Positions 22,236 through 32,623 of a DNA stretch of 64,000 nt are shown one piece after another (within the stretch, counting starts at the first letter, position 1; each line of letters starts with the position of its first letter). Source of the stretch: Nematopogon swammerdamellus (lineage: Eukaryota > Arthropoda > Insecta > Lepidoptera > Adelidae). The DNA lies in contig OX336336.1 of assembly GCA_946902875.1 (NCBI GenBank), positions 1,582,545 to 1,646,544 of the forward strand. The letters are read 5' to 3'. A program made the translations under genes and the position numbers. The notes beneath the pieces were generated by a model. The model worked only from the letters and a program-made list of their open reading frames with translations, ran no database searches and had not been told where the DNA came from.

Positions 22236-22869
22236 TTTCGCAACTGTATAGCTCGCTTTTTAATCGAGAATGAAATCGGGCGAGATCTCGTCGGCTTCGT
22301 TCGGAACCTTTTGTCACCTTACCATTTTTGTTTATGGATATAGTTTGCGGTAAAAATTCACAGAAAATTCACTGGTTCGATTTAACGGCGCATTAGCGCG
22401 CGCTTCCTAAACGGACACGAGCGGAGAGAAAGAGCGCTGTTCAAACACAACGGGAGCAGAGGCGCGCGCACTTTCCAATCGCTTCGGAGCGCTCACCTTC
22501 CTTCTTCATTTCCAAATTGGAACTGAGCGCTTGCAGCGATTGTTTTGTCGGCCGGTCGGTCGGCCGGCGGCGCAGCGGCGGCGGCGGTGCGGTGCGGCGC
22601 GAGGAGTTCTGCTGTCACACTGACATAATCGTAATGGCCACCATGTCTTGAGTTACGTGGCTCTTTACTTTCACTGCCAGGCAGCGGCGGCGGCGCGGCG
22701 GTGGCAGCGGGGCCGCCGGCGCGGCCGCGCGACGTAGGAACCCACGAGTCAGTAGGAACCGCTCCGCAGCCGCATCCCATGAGGAATTCGGGATCATTAA
22801 AGATAACATGACCCTTCGTAAGGTATTCGTGGTGGAAGAGCTTGTCCATCCAAGGCTCATATCAACAAT
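22236..22869 (-). promoter_or_regulatory. GC-rich 5' flank of the NRF-like gene
   Basis: Upstream of the NRF-like start codon lies about 600 bp rich in CpG and GGC/GCC runs, unlike the AT-rich neighbourhood. It probably holds the 5'UTR and promoter. On the minus strand a donor-like AG|GTGAGC occurs near 22495, so an untranslated first exon is possible. The open frame 22493-22849 across it begins MDKLFHHEYL; it is not recognised and could be chance GC-rich sequence. A SINE borders it at 22870. Confidence 0.35.
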
Positions 22870-23202
22870 ATTTTTTTTATGGAAGCTGACACGGTTGGCT
22901 ACATCACCTAAAACATCCGTGATGTCAGCCCATAACACCTACATACACCATAACAACTAGGTGCCATGTCAGTGCTTCCCTTCATTTCATGTCGGCTACA
23001 CTGAACTGGACGGAAAACACGAACTATTTACATGGCCGTTTCGACCGACGACGCGACGTTTCATTCAGTGGTGGTTTATTGGTTTTAACCCGGGCAGGAT
23101 GAACCCTACCACCTAGTAAGGTAAGAAGGGAAGGGACCTACAGTTTTACGTGGAATCCGAACCACGGTCAGCCGACCACACCACTGAGCTACCGAGGCTG
23201 AC
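22870..23202 (-). mobile_element. SINE of the same family lacking the 5S-like segment
   Basis: Minus-strand copy with the head TAGCTCAGTGGTGTGGTCGG running straight into CTGACCGTGGTTCGGATTCC. The 5S-like internal block of the other copies is absent; body and A tail are normal. It lies just upstream of the NRF-like gene region. Confidence 0.8.
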
Positions 23203-23376
23203 AAAATTATTACCGCTGACTATGTTAAACTTCCTAGTTCTAATGGAACAGAGACATTCAGAGAAAGAAAATCGTAATCCCATAAAGGTTATTGACATTC
23301 GAGATGAAAGTTTTTTAAGCGCATCTGGCCGGTCGGAAGAGATTCCAAATTTAGAATATTCATGAAAAAAAAATAT

Positions 23377-25397
23377 ATGAAATAAAAACCTAAAAGAAAA
23401 AAACGAACCCTAGAGTTGAAGGCGGTGCTAAAAAGGCTACACAAATCACAAAGGATATTATCATCCGCTCATGTTTTCTTTCATGCATCATTTTGCTTGC
23501 TTTAGCACCGCCTTCAACTCTAGGGTTCGTTTTTTTTTTTAGGTTTTTATTTCATATATTTTTGAAGGCGGTTTTTATATTTTTATTTTAAATAGTTTTT
23601 TAGTTTTACTTTTTTTAGGAAGTCGGTTTTATGTTTTTTAAAACTTTTTTTTTTATTTCACAGTTTTTTTTTAGTTATTTTTTGCTATTGATGTACTCGC
23701 TTTCCAATCCGATCTTGACCCAATTAAAATAGGACCACGTCAGCTTCGATAGCTCAGTGGTGCAGACAGTCAACTGTCGCTATTGAATTTTAAGCAACGC
23801 TGGGTGCGGTCAGTGCTTAGATGGGTGACCGCTGACCGTTGGAGGCTGACCAAGGTTCGGATTCCTCGTAAAACTGTAAGTCCCTTCCCTCGTAATTTTA
23901 CTTGGTGGTAGGGTTTAACCTTCCCGGGTTGGTACCACCGCACTGAATTAAACGTCGGTCGAAACGGCTATGTAAATAGTTTGTGTTTTCCGACCAGTTC
24001 AGTGTAGTCAGCACGATCAAAGGGGGAAGCACTGACATGGCACTGGTGTTATGGGCTGACATCACGGACGTTGTAGGTGATGTTGCAGAACTTAGTAGAA
24101 TGGACAGACATAAACGTGTTACGGAAGCCTACTTTTATTATAAAATAACCGTCGGAGGACCTTGGTTGAAAATTGTAAAATTTAGTAGAACGGATAGACA
24201 TGCATATGTTACGGAACCCTACATTCATTTTGCAGAACTTAGTAGAATGGACAGACATAAACGTGTTACGGAACCCTACTTAACAGTTGCACTCCGGGAG
24301 TGCCGGCAGATCCCGTGCCACTCTAACTTAACCCTTAACGCAATGACTTAAGGTTTCATTTTAAAAATGACGCTGACGCGATGTCGCGAGTTATACATTT
24401 TTACCCACCTAAAAAGTGCCAAGAGCCGCTAAAGAAGTTTTCACTTCAAAAACCTCAGGGTTATCCCCTTTCAAATAAAAAAAAAAAGAATTTTCAAAAT
24501 CGGCCCACAATTGACGGAGTAATCGCGTAACAAACATCCAAAAAAAGAAAACATACCGTCGAATTGAGAATCTTTTAGGTCTAAAGTAAATTTCTCGTGA
24601 AGACAAATGCAACGAGCCCAAACACGATGGGTTTATCATGTGTAGTTTAGGAGTTCCTATGGCCACCTTCTGTCTCCATCATCAAACCAGCTCGATGGTA
24701 CTCGGTACAGTAGGTACTGGCCAGGTACCATAATAAATTAAGCGCCGGTCGGAAAAGATAAAAAAATTTCAAATTTAGAATATTCATGAAACAAGGGTCC
24801 GAATATGTATCACTAGTATATCGATTCATGTATTTCAACAGGACAGAGAAAATTTCAAAATATTAGGTATTTAATACTTTTTAGTTTTTTTTTTTTTTGT
24901 TTTTTGGAAATCGGTTTAATATTTTTTAAAACAGTTTTTATTTCATTCTTTTTAGTAATATTACATAAAAAAGAATAATCGAAATCGAATAATCGAAATC
25001 GATTGAAGTGGTACAGAATTATTCGCCATATGTGTCAGACTGCAAATTGCTGAATAAGTCCACATCACAAATGTTTTGCTGAAGGTAACCACACACCATA
25101 CTAATTTATCAAACTGAAAATTGCCGAAAACGACCACATCACAAGTTTTGCTGAAGGTAACCACACACCATAGTATTATGCTGATTTTTCGAAAACCACT
25201 GAACCAATTTCGATAAAATTGAAATGGGACCACCTCGGAAGTATGACCTAACTAACAAAAAAAGAATTTTCTAAATCGGCCCTCAATTGACGGAGAAATC
25301 GTGTTACAAACATACAAAAAAATAAAAATAAAAAAAAAAATAAAAAAAAAAAACATACAGACGAATTGAGAACCTCCTCCTTTTTTGGAAGTCGGTT
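23377..25397 (+). mobile_element. 2.2-kb AACCGACTTCC-type repeat, copy 1 (left end truncated)
   Basis: Near-identical to 32138-37552 without the RTE. The left terminus is missing, while the right end TTTTTTGGAAGTCGGTT is present. It includes the uninterrupted SINE (23739-24085), which is the empty-site equivalent of the RTE insertion. No intact ORF. Confidence 0.78.
23739..24085 (+). mobile_element. Composite tRNA/5S-headed SINE inside repeat copy 1
   Basis: Head with TTAAGCAACGCTGGGTGCGG and TTAGATGGGTGACCGC (5S-like) and GGTTCGGATTCC (B box). The body lacks about 20 bp near CACTGGTGTTATGGG and has no A tail; unrelated repeat sequence follows directly. Confidence 0.8.
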
Positions 25398-26180
25398 AAA
25401 AAAAGGGCCCGAATATGAATCACAATATCGATTCATGTATTTCAATACAATGACAGAGAAAATTTCAAAATATTAGGTAAGTAGGTATTTAATACTTTTT
25501 AGTTCTAGTTTTTTGTTTTGTTTTTGGAAGTCGGTTTTATATTTTTAAAACAGTTTTTATTTAAATCTTTTTAGTAATCCTTTCCTTCCTTATATATATA
25601 TATATATACCTATAATAAAATCCAACGTCTGCTTTCTGTCTGAGTGTCTGAGTGTCTGTCTGTCCGCTTATAACTCGAGAATCACTCAACCGATTTTAAT
25701 AAAACAAAATTCTACGGATAGCTTGATTCTTCCCATCAACTATAGGCTACCTACTATCACGCTAAATAGCTTATGAGGTTAGCAGTGAAGTGAAATATGA
25801 GAGCGGGCGGAGCCGCGGGCACAGCTTGAATAATCGAAATCGAATGATCGAAATCGGTTGAAGTGTGTACCTATTCGCCATATGTCAAACTGCAAATTGT
25901 TGAAAAAGTCCACATCACAAAAGTTTTGCTGAAGTTAACCACACACCATAGTGATTATCAAACTGCAAATTGCTGAAAACGTCCACAACAAAAGTTTTGC
26001 TGAAGGTAACCACGCACCATAGTATTTTGTTGATTTTTTAAAAACCCCTAAATCAATTTCGATAAAATTTAAATAGCACCACCTCTGAAGTATAACCTAC
26101 CAAATCAAAAAAGAATTTTCAAAATCGGCCCACAATTGACGGAGTAATCGCGTAACAAACATACAAAAAAATTCACAGAT
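25388..26180 (+). repeat. Further fragments of the AACCGACTTCC repeat family, with a nested CTAG-type element
   Basis: Repeats the right-hand part of the family (TTTGGAAGTCGGTT, then the TAATCGAAATCG and CCACACACCATAGT segments) in diverged form. A short element (25612-25830) lies within it. No coding sequence. Confidence 0.6.
25612..25830 (+). mobile_element. Short CTAG-type element, second copy
   Basis: ATAATAAAATCCAACGTCTG through CGGGCGGAGCCGCGGGCACAGCTT. The terminal CTAG is mutated. Nested in AACCGACTTCC-type repeat. Confidence 0.6.
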
Positions 26181-26358
26181 TTCGTGCCTTACACGACTAT
26201 CGAGCACATTGAAAATTAATCTACTTGTCGCTGAGCGACACGAGAAAGTCGGGGTAAGAAAAAGGTTAGTTGGGTTCTGATGATGGAGCCGGAAGGAAGC
26301 CATAGGAACTCCTAAACTACACATGATATGCCCATCGTGTTTGGGCTCGTTGGATTAA

Positions 26359-26883
26359 TTGTCTTCGCAAGTACTGTAGTCATATGTTATTTCCAGGGTC
26401 CTGACGATGGAGCCGGAAGGAAGCCATAGGAACTCCTAAACTACACATGATAAATCCACCATATTTGGGCTCGTTGGATATAGGAATATAGGAATATAGG
26501 TTAGGTTAGAAGATGCGTCGCTACGCGATATGTATCTTCTATACCTTATATAATATTTTTATGTAAGATATTTATTAATTTGTTACTTAAGTTAGACATA
26601 ATGTCAAGCTTATCTCTTTTTTCTGTCAAAATTTTACTCGAATTTTTTTAAGCTGCTTGTGTTTTTGAAAAATAATACGAAATATAAAAATGTAATATTT
26701 TTTTTTATTTGTTGAATTCATTTTCAATGCGACGCATCTTCTAACCTAACCTATATTCCTATATCCAACGAGCCCAAATATGGTGAATTTATAATGTGCA
26801 GTTTAGGAGTTCCTATGGCTTCCTTCCGGCTCCATCATCAGGACCCTGGAAATAACATATGACTAGAGAACTTGCGAAGACAA
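26359..26883. repeat. Long inverted repeat, arms about 160 bp
   Basis: Left arm 26359-26522 and right arm 26729-26883 share TTGTCTTCGCAAGT, TCATATGTTATTTCCAGGGT, GGAGCCGGAAGGAAGCCATA and GGTTAGGTTAGAAGATGCG. The spacer is AT-rich. Part of the left arm is also directly repeated at 26282-26354. Belongs to the same repeat pool as 24612-24690. Confidence 0.78.
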
Positions 26884-27255
26884 ATCCGACATTTTCATTG
26901 TCAAAAACATACAGTCGAATTGAGAACCTCCTCCTTTTGGGAATTCGGCTAAAAAATGAAATGAAAATGAAAATAGCTACGGAACCATTTGCGCCTGAAG
27001 AATGTTCGTACTTGACAGGTTTTTTATAGTTACTTTTTTTTGCTCCCAATCTCTCCCCCAAATCAATATTAAACCGGTCCTTTGGAAGCACCTGCTTCAA
27101 ACAAGCATTCTCATCGCACCGCGCACCGGCACCGCGCATCGCGCGCCGCGCACCGGGGCGTCTCTTATCTATAGTAAAGTGGAACATGTTTGATTGTACT
27201 GCGCCCAGTCAAGATGATTTTTTGTTTTTTTATGCCACCAACATGTTTTATTTTT

Positions 27256-27958
27256 ATTATGTAAACCAACATGGGTGGCTGTGTCGAGAGACCAATGGTA
27301 CAGTCGACAGAGCCAAAACCCCTCTCCTCGCGAAACCACGCTCAGTGAGGCGCCATGCCAGCAGATTTGCGGACTGTTGCTAGGCTGTCTAGCCCGTTGA
27401 TACGACGTTTGAAGGATTCGGGAAACACACTCGCCGGGAGACAGTTCCACACACTAGCGGTGCGACAAAGGAACGATTTTGAGAACCGATGGGTTCTCAA
27501 AAGCCCAATGTCAACAACAAAAGGGTGCTCAGTTTCTCTGCGGCGAGTGCTGCGAAGATAGGTTGGATGGCAAGGAATAAGGGAAGCAAGTTCCTCCGAG
27601 CAGCTTCCATGATAGTACCTGTAGAACAGACTGAGTGACCCTACAAATCGTCTGTGACTGAGAGACTCCAGATCATCAGTCAGTTTCGGGTCCCCACCAG
27701 ACGGACGGCTCGGCGCTGTATTGAATCCAAGGACGCCAACAGATACTGGGGGCTGCCTTCCCAAATGTGGCTACAGTATTCCATCACCGGCCTAATCTGT
27801 GATTTGTACAACATGAGTAGTTGTGCCGGTGAGAAGAACCTCCTATTTCGGTATAGGATCCCCAGTTTTTTTATGCGGTTTTGGCCATGGACTCGATAAT
27901 TTGGGTTTGGATACGCTCGTGATGTCAGCCCATCAAACCTTGGTGATCTAGGTGCCAC
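27256..27958 (-). pseudogene. LINE reverse transcriptase C-terminus and 3' end
   Basis: Minus strand: LYRNRRFFSPAQLLMLYKSQ, then IRPVMEYCSHIWEG and LDSIQRRAVRLVG, a frameshift near 27680, LTDDLESLSHRRFV, RFSKSFLCRTASVWNCLPAS and FKRRINGL, and a 3'UTR ending near 27256. This is the RT thumb and tail of jockey/CR1-group LINEs. Lone 3' ends of the same family lie at 2510-2605 and 38228-38339. Confidence 0.75.
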
Positions 27959-28016
27959 GGCAGTGCTTCCCTTTGGTCGGTTGTGCCGGCTTCACTGAAT
28001 TGAATGGAGGCGGAAG

Positions 28017-28416
28017 CGGCGGGTGGCCGAGTGGTCTGGGCGTCGTCGGCTTTACGTGCGAGAGGTCCGAGGTTCGATTCCGGTCGGCGCGTACCAATGA
28101 GTTTTTTCTGACGTAAAAATTTACGTTCATACCTACACCTGCTGCTTCACCATTCGGAACCGGTGTAAAGCTGTAGGTCCCTTCCCTTGTCCTGCACTAG
28201 GTGGTAGGCTCAAATTATAGCCGACTGGGTTGGTGCCACAGTACTGGATGTAAGATGACCGCATAGCAGCCTCGGTTGTGTTGTGCTCTCCTCTAGTCCA
28301 GTATAGCCAGCAATCTAAAGGGAAGCCTCCGGTATGGCACCTACCTTCTCGGAGGTGATATTAGCTGGTCGGAGCATGTCCTTTGACCCCCCGATTCAGC
28401 CACCAGATTACATAAA
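28017..28416 (+). mobile_element. tRNA-derived SINE, second family, full length
   Basis: The head has the tRNA A box TGGCCGAGTGGT and B box GGTTCGATTCC at tRNA-like spacing. The body has CACTAGGTGGTAGGCTCAAA, ACTGGATGTAAGATGACCGC, CTCTAGTCCAGTATAGCCAG and GGAGGTGATATTAGCTGGTC, ending in GATTACATAAAAA. It does not fold as a full tRNA, so it is a SINE and not a tRNA gene. Confidence 0.82.
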
Positions 28417-28552
28417 AATATATCCGATATCCTCTTTGAATGACATTTCATTGAAACCCGCACGGGTTGATACCACCGCACTGAACGAAAGAAGGAGAAG
28501 AAGCTATAATTTTACGTCGAATCTGAAGAATAATATATAATAAGTTTTTTAG

Positions 28553-28837
28553 CTTTCCGTACTCCGTACGGAAGCCTATTACTAAAGCCTCCGTCGTCTA
28601 TATCTCTGCCTGTCCGTCCGTCCGTCCGATGGCTGTATCTTCGGAACTGCAATAGCTAGCCGGTTGAAAATTTCACGCAAATGTTGGCGTAGAAAACAAA
28701 TAAAAAACAAATAATAAAAAAATCTAAAAAGTGATAAATTAAGGGCCCCCCATACAAGAAACGTGTTTTGCAGTGTTTTTTTTTTGTACTGCTGAAAACT
28801 CGGTGCGCGAGTCAGACTCTCACTTGGTTTTTTTTTT
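28553..28837 (-). mobile_element. (GTCY)n MITE (minus)
   Basis: TTCCGTACTCCGTACGGAAG end, a (GTCC)n tract near 28612, and the other end CGGTGCGCGAGTCAGACTCT plus CACTTGG. Confidence 0.72.
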
Positions 28838-29009
28838 AACTAGACCGGTAACACGGATTTACATAGTCGCTTCGACCGCTTCCGTTTAGTCCGGTAGTAC
28901 CAATCCGGTGGTCCCGTTAAGTTCGGCATTATGAACTTCAAACGGCCCACGGAAGAATGTAGGTACAACTCTACCGAATTGCATCACCGTCATTTTAAAA
29001 CCCCAACCA

Positions 29010-29283
29010 AAAAAACCGACCAAGTGCGAGTCGGACTCGCGCACCGAGGTTTCCGCACCACAAAAAAACATTGAAAACGAAAAAAATACGTTTTTTTATG
29101 GGAACCCCCCTTAATTTTTTTTATTTTCCAATTTTTGTTATATCCGCCATAGTAACACACAATCTGTGAAAAAATCAACGGGCTACCTATGAGATACGGC
29201 CCTCGGACAGACGGATGGACGGACGGACAGACAGACGGCGTAGGCTTAGTAATAGGCTTCCGTACGGGATACGGAAACCTAAA
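29010..29283 (+). mobile_element. (GTCY)n MITE
   Basis: AAAAACCGACCAAGTGCGAG at the left, a short GACGGACGGACAGACAGACG tract, and GGGATACGGAAACCTAAAAA at the right. Confidence 0.75.
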
Positions 29284-29507
29284 AAATGATGAATTGCCGA
29301 TCGGACACAATCGGATGTCGGTCGAGATCGAACGTGTGCAGCAGGTACAAACACTCGGAGCGGTATATTGACTGACTCACTATTATCCGTTTGTTGATAT
29401 TGGTGATGCATGTGTTGGGTAGATTAGCAGCCACTATAGTAGCGCTGCCTTTTACCTACCTACTACACCTGTGATATCAGCGTATGGCACGGTGTTTGTA
29501 TGGTTTA

Positions 29508-30298
29508 TCAATACTAATAATAAATACTATAAAAAGTCAAAAATAATTTGCGATTACTTACTTAAAGGAGTCGGGGGACCGCTAAGTAAATTCCCGCGCA
29601 GCTCTGAGTTTTTATAATATTATTTACTTAACGGCCCCCCGATGATTCCTTTAAGTATTCGCAAATTGTTTTTGACTTTTAAGGGTTGGGAGTTTTAACT
29701 TTTTTTTCAACCTTTTTTTTTTAAACCGCATGCAAATCGGTCCATTTTTTAAGATAATACTTTTTTTGATTACTTGATTAACTGATTAGAAACATAGCTA
29801 AACAACCATCCCGATTAAACCAGCTTTCTAATAAATAAAACCGCATCCAAATCGGTCCATCCGTTTGAGAGCTACGATGCCCGAGACAGACACACCCATA
29901 CACACATACACACACACGTTAAACTTATAACATCCCTCTTTTTTCGTCGGGGGTTAAAAATAAAGTTACTTTGTTTTATGAGATTTTGTAGACTTTATGT
30001 ATGATACTAAAACTAAATTGACGATCTTTAGAAATATTTTCTGTATGTACATAAATATGTTCCTTCATAACTCTTAAACCGATCATCCGAATTCGATTAA
30101 ACTTAGTACAAGCACATTTAACTATACGAGACACAGGATAGGCCAAATAAAGTTCAGTTCCGGTTACGATAAGATGTGGCTGTCATACAAACCGAATTGG
30201 TCCACGCGCCGAATTAAAGGTATGGTAGCGGGCTTACTTACTTTCTTCTTTTTATTAAATCCGAATTTCACGAGAGCGAAGCCGCGGGCAAAAGCTAG
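29508..30298 (+). mobile_element. CTAG-terminated Helitron-like element with nested MITE
   Basis: 5' part ATCAATACTAATAATAAAT at 29508-29530, interrupted by the AACCCCCGAC element (29536-29955). The body resumes at AAAGTTACTTTGTTTTATGA and ends GCCGCGGGCAAAAGCTAG. Confidence 0.65.
29536..29955 (-). mobile_element. AACCCCCGAC-ended element inside a CTAG-terminated element
   Basis: Foldback at 29536-29690 and outer end GTCGGGGGTT at 29946-29955. Flanked by AATAATAAAT and AAAGTTACTTTG, which are contiguous in other copies of the host element. Confidence 0.7.
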
Positions 30299-30299
30299 T

Positions 30300-30715
30300 A
30301 TGATATATACAATAAATAAATAAATAAAAATAAAACATTCGTAATACATAATCGAACAACAATAAATAACAATACAATGTAATTGCGATTGAGACAATTT
30401 ATCGTGAAAATTGCCATAAAAATTGCACCGTCGTCGTCACGATAAAACAACGGTGTGTGTGGCAAATGAGTGTTAGTCTAAATCTCAGCCGAGCACACTC
30501 GCTCTAAGTACATCATAATTGAACTCAAACAATACACGGTAATAAGGTACATGTAAAGTGTATTATTGCATCAATATGTAGCACTCCGAAACAAGCGCAA
30601 ATGAACATTAAACCCGATTAAGGTTTTATTTACATTTGTGTAGCTTTGCAGATAATGCAATCTGTAAATGTAATTGGCGCAATAAATAAGTCACTCAGAA
30701 GCGATGGGAATTTGA
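30300..30715. other. No feature seen
   Basis: AT-rich sequence after a CTAG-terminated element, beginning with an (AAAT)n run. No ORF or repeat terminus identified. Confidence 0.35.
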
Positions 30716-30719
30716 GTCG

Positions 30720-31015
30720 TTGTTGAACGGAAAAGGAAGCACGGTCGCCGCAATGCAAGTAAGCGACCATGCACGGTGCTCTGATGAATGGTCTTCCCTC
30801 ATCCCTCCTGCCCCCATCCGTCTCCACCGCACCCACCGGACTAGCTCGGAACATCCATATGTTTTTTACACCCAATTTCTAAGAACACGTCGTTTTTCTG
30901 AAATCTTTCCTGTGTCGTACAGCGAAAATATGGAACGGTCTTCCGGTGAGTGTGTTCCCTACCACCTCTACATATATTCATTCAGACATTCGAGCTACAA
31001 TATTCACTAACCCTA
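30720..31015 (+). pseudogene. LINE RT C-terminal fragment
   Basis: HPYVFYTQFLRTRRFSEIFP followed by SYSENMERSSGECVP (frame-shifted form of the KIWNGLPVSVFP tail). Similar to 27342-27560. Decayed. Confidence 0.6.
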
Positions 31016-31019
31016 CGTA

Positions 31020-31493
31020 AACCGCTTTTTAATTTGATGCAATCGGAAGCAGCTTTTATGGACAAATATATTTTCATATCATCTGTATATACCTAATATA
31101 AAATTTGAAAAGAGGAAGCACTTAAGAGATATAGTATAGATATGCATTAAAAAGCAGGGGTCGCAGGTGGGATCCCTGAGGTACTCTACTCCGGAGGGAA
31201 TGACATCAAAATGTGATATATGCGCTCCAATACGTAATGCCTGCGAGCGGTTTTTAACGTACAGAACGTACTAGGTAGGTAGGAGGCAAACCACCTCAGT
31301 AAGTAAGTCGCCGTGTATACCGATCTCGCCTTGTTAGGTTTCCGTATCCCGTACGGAAGCCTATTATTTTTCTTAACAGTACATCATGATTGATTCGGTC
31401 GAAACATTTGGCATAATCGGTCGGTATACACGCGGCGTCTACCTGAATCCTTTTGTCCATTGTTCCGGCAATGAAGTTCGTGTAAACAACCAT
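31020..31493 (-). pseudogene. LINE reverse transcriptase palm fragment
   Basis: Minus strand: IAGTMDKRIQVDA, then TDYAKCFDRINHDVLLRKI (the first Asp motif of LINE RT). Further on, with a small frame slip, PSGVPQGSHLRPLLF can be read near 31150-31200. A (GTCY)n MITE fragment interrupts it. Confidence 0.68.
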
Positions 31494-31499
31494 AGTTTG

Positions 31500-32060
31500 T
31501 GCACTATCACGAAACTACGCACTGAATTCTATTCTACTAGTACGCTAGTAGGTACCTATAGCCATAGGTACCTTTAAAATTACAGCGGTCAAAATTAGGG
31601 ACAGAGACAGAACAGAACGACAATACGGGCACTTATCGGTGGTCGCTTCCCGTATTGAGAGCGTTTTCGGGAGCATTTTTAAATTTAGAACATGTACCAG
31701 TCGCGCAGGCACTTTGTTCTCCTAAAAAATGACTTGCAAAATGTCCCTAATTTTGACCACATAGTGAATTATATTTATGACATGTGGTATACCGTTGGAA
31801 AGGGCGTGACCTAGCAAACTTTTTTTTTATGAATTAAGAAATTAATTCAGTCATATTTTTACTCGTTCTCGGGACTTTGGGATGTCATAAGACCTTCTCA
31901 TGGTATTAACTTAATCAAATAATATTTTTTCTAGAACAAAGATACATCGTAAAATTGAATAAATTTCATTGCGTGCTGATATAAACATAAACAAAAAAGT
32001 TAGAAGGGTTTAAAGCTGGGAATTTTGGTAGTTTTAAAAAATAAAAAAAAGTTTTAAAAA
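31500..32060. other. No gene recognised
   Basis: AT-rich, probably degenerate repeat. It contains GGTCAAAATTAGGGACAGAG and its near-complement CCCTAATTTTGACCAC (31590 and 31745), suggesting an old inverted-repeat element of about 170 bp. Confidence 0.4.
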
Positions 32061-32623
32061 ACATAAAACCGACTTCCTAAAAAAAGTAAAACTAAAAAAC
32101 TATTTAAAATAAAAATATAAAAACCGCCTTCAAAAATATATGAAATAAAAACCTAAAAAAAAAAACGAACCCTAGAGTTGAAGGCGGTGCTAAAAAGGCT
32201 ACACAAATCACAAAGGATATTATCATCCACTCATGTTTTCTTTCATGCATCATTTTTGCTTGCTTTACAAATCACAAAGGATATTATCATCCACTCATGT
32301 TTTCTTTCATGCATCATTTTTGCTTGCTTTAGCACCGCCTTCAACTCTAGGGTTCGTTTTTTTTTTTAGGTTTTTATTTCATATATTTTTGAAGGCGGTT
32401 TTTATATTTTTATTTTAAATAGTTTTTTAGTTTTACTTTTTTTAGGAAGTCGGTTTTATGTTTTTTAAAACTTTTTTTTATTTCACAGTTTTTTTTAGTA
32501 ATTTTTTGCTATTAATGTACTCGGCGGAATCGCTCGGCCTTCGGCCTCGCGATTCCGCCTCGCTTTCCAATCCGATCTTGACCCAATTAAAATAGGACCA
32601 CGTCAGCTTCGATAGCTCAGTGG

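Noticed and set aside
21571..22317. Second long minus-strand frame and the plus-strand frames over 21.4-22.2 kb
   Set aside because: Shadow frames of the NRF-like exon, open because of high GC content.
22493..22849. Minus-strand frame MDKLFHHEYL...
   Set aside because: Lies in the GC-rich flank of the NRF-like gene, is Pro/Ala/Arg-rich from GCC runs, and has no recognised domain. Mentioned only as possible 5' sequence.
24049..24258. Frames with repeated FMSVHSTKFC, also at 36199-36408
   Set aside because: Translation of repeated motifs inside the 2.2-kb element; identical in both copies and without domain features.
28017..28095. tRNA gene
   Set aside because: A and B boxes are present, but the ends do not pair as an acceptor stem and a SINE body follows.
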